DNA of 9,660 bases from Rhodocyclaceae bacterium. GTDB taxonomy: Bacteria; Pseudomonadota; Gammaproteobacteria; Burkholderiales; Rhodocyclaceae. A program made the position numbers and the translations under genes. Of this stretch, positions 7,654 to 9,660 are shown one piece after another. The notes under the pieces are model-generated. The model was not told the origin of the DNA and did no database searches. It saw only the letters and a program-made list of their open reading frames with translations. Every line of letters starts with the position of its first letter. Within the stretch, counting starts at the first letter, position 1. The stretch lies in the NCBI GenBank assembly GCA_013821865.1, contig PNJM01000075.1, forward strand, positions 1 to 9,660. Direction: 5' to 3'.

Positions 7654-8541
7654 TCAGTTCCCCTTGCGCATCGGGAAGCCGAGGGCTGCGCGCGAATCGT
7701 AATAGGCCTGCGCCACTTCCCGCGCCAGGGCCCGCACGCGGCCGATGTAGGCGGCGCGCTCGGTAACGGAAATCGCGCCGCGCGCATCGAGCAGGTTGAA
7801 GGTGTGCGAGCACTTCATCACCTGCTCGAAAGCCGGCAGCGGCAGATTCAGCCCCATCAGGCGCTTGGCTTCGGACTCGTGGTCGCCGAAGTGGCGGAAC
7901 AGCATCTCGACGTTGGAGTGCTCGAAGTTGTATTTCGACTGTTCGACTTCGTTCTGGTGATAGACGCCGCCGTAGGTGATGCGATAGCCCGGCCCTTCGG
8001 CCCAGACCAGGTCGTAGACGTTTTCCACGCCTTGCAGGTACATGGCCAGGCGTTCGAGCCCGTAGGTGATTTCGCCCAGCACCGGCTTGCAGGCAAGCGA
8101 GCCGACTTCCTGGAAATAGGTGAACTGCGTCACTTCCATGCCGTCGAGCCACACTTCCCAGCCGAGGCCCCAGGCGCCGAGCGTCGGGCTTTCCCAGTCG
8201 TCCTCGACAAAGCGGATGTCGTGCTCGGCGGTGTTGATGCCGAGCGCGCGCAGCGAGTCGAGGTAGAGTTCCTGGATATTGGCGGGAGAAGGCTTGAGCA
8301 CCACCTGGTACTGGTAATAGTGCTGCAGGCGGTTGGGGTTCTCGCCGTAGCGGCCGTCCTTGGGCCGGCGCGAAGGCTGCACGTAGGCCGCATTCCACGG
8401 CTCGGGGCCGATGGCGCGCAGGAAGGTGGCGGTATGGAAAGTGCCGGCGCCGACCTCGATGTCGTAGGGCTGCAACAGCGCGCAGCCCTGCTTGTCCCAA
8501 AAATCCTGGAGGCGGAGGATGACTTCCTGAAACGTTGGCAT
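7654..8541 (-). CDS. glyQ: Glycine--tRNA ligase alpha subunit
   Basis: A 295-residue alpha chain of the heterotetrameric glycyl-tRNA synthetase, the class II catalytic subunit that makes glycyl-adenylate. It is nearly collinear with E. coli GlyQ. Visible stretches are [19 protein letters not shown] (55-73), [20 protein letters not shown] (112-131), [14 protein letters not shown] (134-147), the motif-3 region [16 protein letters not shown] (156-171), [13 protein letters not shown] YHQNEVEQS (194-202) and [15 protein letters not shown] (248-262). The frame stays open upstream to 9240, but the ATG at 8541 matches the start of the conserved part ([13 protein letters not shown]) and nothing upstream resembles GlyQ. 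The ribosome site is weak (GAAG). It is the first gene of the minus-strand operon, 1 nt before glyS. Confidence 0.97.
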   Translation of the reverse strand: MPTFQEVILRLQDFWDKQGCALLQPYDIEVGAGTFHTATFLRAIGPEPWNAAYVQPSRRPKDGRYGENPNRLQHYYQYQVVLKPSPANIQELYLDSLRALGINTAEHDIRFVEDDWESPTLGAWGLGWEVWLDGMEVTQFTYFQEVGSLACKPVLGEITYGLERLAMYLQGVENVYDLVWAEGPGYRITYGGVYHQNEVEQSKYNFEHSNVEMLFRHFGDHESEAKRLMGLNLPLPAFEQVMKCSHTFNLLDARGAISVTERAAYIGRVRALAREVAQAYYDSRAALGFPMRKGN

Positions 8542-8570
8542 GAACTTCGGGGAAAAATTGCAAAACCGCG

Positions 8571-8599
8571 ATTTTACAGGGTTTGCCGCGCCGAGGCAG
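8571..8599 (-). promoter_or_regulatory. Candidate promoter of the glyQ operon
   Basis: On the minus strand TAAAAT (8576-8571) is a good -10 hexamer, 29 nt before the glyQ ATG. A 17-nt spacer separates it from CTGCCT (8599-8594), a poor -35 with 3 of 6 matches. It lies in the 267-nt interval between the divergent glyQ and the small plus-strand gene. No T-box, glycine riboswitch or leader hairpin is visible in the short untranslated leader this would give. Confidence 0.35.
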
Positions 8600-8696
8600 G
8601 CCCGATCTCGCCGAGGAAACGCAGCATTTCCGGCGCGCCGCGAAAGAATTCCACGGTGGCGACGCCCACCCGGACGAACAGCCCGCGCTCCTTCAT
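8574..8696 (-). CDS. Possible 40-residue small ORF upstream of glyQ, or coding remnant
   Basis: An ATG at 8696 opens a 40-codon frame ending at TAA 33 nt before glyQ. The product begins [20 protein letters not shown] and continues with a second amphipathic stretch ([13 protein letters not shown]). Codon choice is strongly G/C-ending and the residue pattern looks protein-like, unlike the other frames here. Against it, the only Shine-Dalgarno-like bases (GGAG) sit 1 nt from the ATG, so expression is doubtful, and the TAA falls inside the proposed glyQ -10 box. It could be a small leader gene, or the tail of an older gene of which the start was lost. I do not recognise the family. Confidence 0.3.
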   Translation of the reverse strand: MKERGLFVRVGVATVEFFRGAPEMLRFLGEIGPASARQTL

Positions 8697-8748
8697 ACTC
8701 CGAATCGTAATAGGCCATCACAATCCAGGTCAATTGTCGGCCCTGCGA

Positions 8749-8777
8749 CTGATTGTTGCACATGGATCGGGTAATAT
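8749..8777 (+). promoter_or_regulatory. Candidate promoter of the small plus-strand gene
   Basis: TAATAT (8772-8777) is a good -10 hexamer 31 nt before the ATG at 8809. A 17-nt spacer puts CTGATT (8749-8754) at -35, a weak match (3 of 6). The stretch is visibly more A/T-rich than the surrounding coding DNA, as expected for a promoter. Confidence 0.35.
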
Positions 8778-8808
8778 TCGATCGTCCCAACACACTTGGA
8801 GCAAGCAG

Positions 8809-9129
8809 ATGGGCTGTCACGTCACGGTCGTCACGATCAACGAAGAAAGGCATGAGTTCGAGCTTTCCGACGCCGATCTCGCCGGTATGGATTCGCGCAA
8901 GGCGCAGGACTGGCTCGGTCAGGAATTCGAAGCCGCTGGCTGCCTGCCCACCAATCCGGTCGGCAAGCTGCTGCTCGCCGACAAGATACTTTGCCTGGCC
9001 AAGACACAAAAGGAAGAGGCTTTTGCCGAACCGACACCCTGGGTGAAAAGCTTCGTTCGCGCTGCGGCCGCCGCCATCGGCCGCGCCGTGCTCACCATCG
9101 ACCTCGGCAATCACTCGCTGGGCTACTGA
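8809..9129 (+). CDS. Hypothetical 106-residue protein
   Basis: The only plus-strand gene I support in the window. The ATG at 8809 has GGAG 7 nt upstream and a plausible -10 box; the stop is at 9127-9129. The product begins [20 protein letters not shown], contains [20 protein letters not shown] (about 44-63), has an Ala-rich helix ([12 protein letters not shown]) and ends [12 protein letters not shown]. It has three cysteines (3, 44, 62), no signal peptide and no clear membrane helix, so it is probably cytosolic. I do not recognise the family and assign no function. It sits between lnt and glyQ in the opposite direction to both, converging on lnt, and so interrupts the usual collinear run. A frame on the opposite strand is open across the whole gene, but its product does not look protein-like and its codons are simply the complements of these. 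Confidence 0.75.
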   Translation: MGCHVTVVTINEERHEFELSDADLAGMDSRKAQDWLGQEFEAAGCLPTNPVGKLLLADKILCLAKTQKEEAFAEPTPWVKSFVRAAAAAIGRAVLTIDLGNHSLGY

Positions 9130-9240
9130 CTCCCATGGCGGGCGCTGCTTGCCGCCCGCCTTCGCCTCCGCAAGCTGCCTCTCCAGCGCGTCGATACGGA
9201 AATACCCGACGAACTTCTGCTCGTGCTGCCGACAGGTCAA
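9130..9240 (-). pseudogene. Possible coding remnant directly after lnt
   Basis: A TTG at 9240 overlaps the lnt stop by four bases (TTGA), the same junction style as GTGA and ATGA in the operon to the left. The 37 codons that follow are strongly G/C-ending and give a protein-like, amphipathic product (about residues 7-23: [17 protein letters not shown]). Beyond 9130 the frame stays open but runs antisense to the small plus-strand gene and loses protein character. This could be the surviving start of a gene once located between lnt and glyQ, or a chance frame. The hairpin at 9137-9160 lies inside it. I do not recognise the family. Confidence 0.25.
9137..9160 (+). terminator. GC-rich hairpin after the small plus-strand gene
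   Basis: GGCGGGCG (9137-9144) pairs perfectly with CGCCCGCC (9153-9160) across an 8-nt loop. It starts 8 nt after the stop of the plus-strand gene and lies between two convergent genes, the expected place for a terminator. The following bases (TTCGCCTCC) are only weakly T-rich, so efficiency is uncertain; on the minus strand no T-run follows. Confidence 0.45.
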
Positions 9241-9660
9241 TGTGCACCGCGGTGCAAGCCGAGCAGCGGCGCCAGCAAGGAAAGGGCAACGAGCAGCAGC
9301 ACGGCGTGGTTGCCCCAGTGCACGTAAGGCGTGGCGCCGGAACGACCTCTCACTTCGCCGACCAGCGCACCCTCGGTGAATGGGGGCAGTACCCGTTCGA
9401 CCTGTCCGCGCGGACCGACGATGGCCGTCATGCCGGTGTTGGTGGCACGCAGCATGGTGCGGCCCGTTTCCAGCGCGCGCATCTGCGCGATCTGCAGGTG
9501 CTGCGGCTGTGCCAGCGAATCGCCGAACCAGGCCGTGTTGGAGAGATTGACCAGCAGCGTCGCCTCGGGCAGGGCGCGGATGATCTCCTCGCCGAAAACG
9601 TCCTCGTAGCAGATGTTTACCGCCACCTTTTCGCCGGCGATGGCAAGCGGCGGCTGGGAC
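9237..9660 (-). CDS. lnt: Apolipoprotein N-acyltransferase, C-terminal part (5' end beyond the window)
   Basis: The last 140 residues of Lnt, the inner-membrane enzyme that adds the third acyl chain to the N-terminal cysteine of lipoproteins, using phospholipid as donor. The nitrilase-like domain is visible with the catalytic cysteine in VNICYEDVF (Cys codon at 9609-9611), then [14 protein letters not shown], the block [20 protein letters not shown] (20 residues) and [11 protein letters not shown]. These match the E. coli Lnt region around Cys387 closely. The catalytic Glu and Lys lie upstream, outside the window. The protein ends with the expected final membrane helix ([19 protein letters not shown]). 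The stop at 9237-9239 overlaps a TTG that could start a short downstream frame. It faces the small plus-strand gene. Confidence 0.95.
   Translation of the reverse strand, partial: SQPPLAIAGEKVAVNICYEDVFGEEIIRALPEATLLVNLSNTAWFGDSLAQPQHLQIAQMRALETGRTMLRATNTGMTAIVGPRGQVERVLPPFTEGALVGEVRGRSGATPYVHWGNHAVLLLVALSLLAPLLGLHRGAH

Noticed and set aside
5736..7766. A 676-codon open frame on the plus strand opposite glyS
   Set aside because: Antisense to an unambiguous GlyS coding sequence. High-GC DNA leaves such frames open, and the product is low-complexity with no recognisable domain.
8542..8808. Glycine riboswitch or T-box leader controlling glyQ
   Set aside because: The putative leader is too short, no such aptamer or antiterminator pattern was seen, and T-boxes are not expected in Betaproteobacteria.
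7306..9129. Long plus-strand frame running across glyQ into the small gene, giving 607 residues
   Set aside because: Most of it is antisense to glyQ and glyS. Only the last 106 codons look real and they have their own ribosome site at 8809.
7654..9240. A 528-residue GlyQ with a long N-terminal extension
   Set aside because: GlyQ homology begins at the ATG at 8541. The upstream part is largely antisense to the plus-strand gene and not protein-like; only its first 37 codons are considered separately.
1..9660. CRISPR arrays, insertion sequences, tRNA or rRNA genes
   Set aside because: No regularly spaced repeats, transposase-like frames, terminal inverted repeats or structured RNA genes were seen.

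Overview
The window reads as part of a high-GC Gram-negative chromosome, most likely a betaproteobacterium (possibly Rhodocyclales-like). The grounds are a two-subunit glycyl-tRNA synthetase, an Lnt apolipoprotein N-acyltransferase, a heptose-bisphosphate phosphatase for LPS, and the gene order lnt - glyQ - glyS - gmhB - plsC - YgjP-type metalloprotease - gloA, which from general knowledge is typical of Betaproteobacteria. The lineage is inference; there is no rRNA or other marker here.

Layout. Right edge (9237-9660, minus): the C-terminal part of lnt. Then a 695-base interval (8542-9236) that holds one small uncharacterised plus-strand gene (8809-9129), a GC-rich hairpin after it, and two short minus-strand stretches that look coding (9130-9240 and 8574-8696). 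From 8541 down to 2416 runs a compact minus-strand operon: glyQ, glyS, gmhB, plsC, a degenerate YgjP-like paralogue, an intact YgjP-like metallopeptidase, and gloA. Adjacent genes are joined by a 1-nt gap, 4-nt overlaps (GTGA, ATGA), 32- and 23-nt overlaps, and an 11-nt gap, so translation is probably coupled throughout. The operon combines translation (GlyRS), envelope lipid and LPS synthesis (PlsC, GmhB) and housekeeping (glyoxalase I).

The left quarter has a different character. After a 267-base gap with a short dyad come two minus-strand genes: a FeeM-like N-acyl amino acid synthase (1378-2148), related in fold to acyl-homoserine-lactone synthases, and a membrane sensor (start 1226, running off the left edge). 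The sensor has a periplasmic beta-rich domain and seven transmembrane helices of the 7TMR-DISM type; its output domain lies outside the window. A perfect 15-bp inverted repeat sits between the two.

The two most interesting observations are: (1) the pairing of a candidate acyl-signal synthase with a 7TM sensor, which could be an undescribed signal/receptor pair; and (2) a tandem YgjP duplication in which the upstream copy has lost the HExxH zinc site and is shortened exactly where its frame runs into the start of the intact copy, the same junction sequence being repeated at the plsC boundary.
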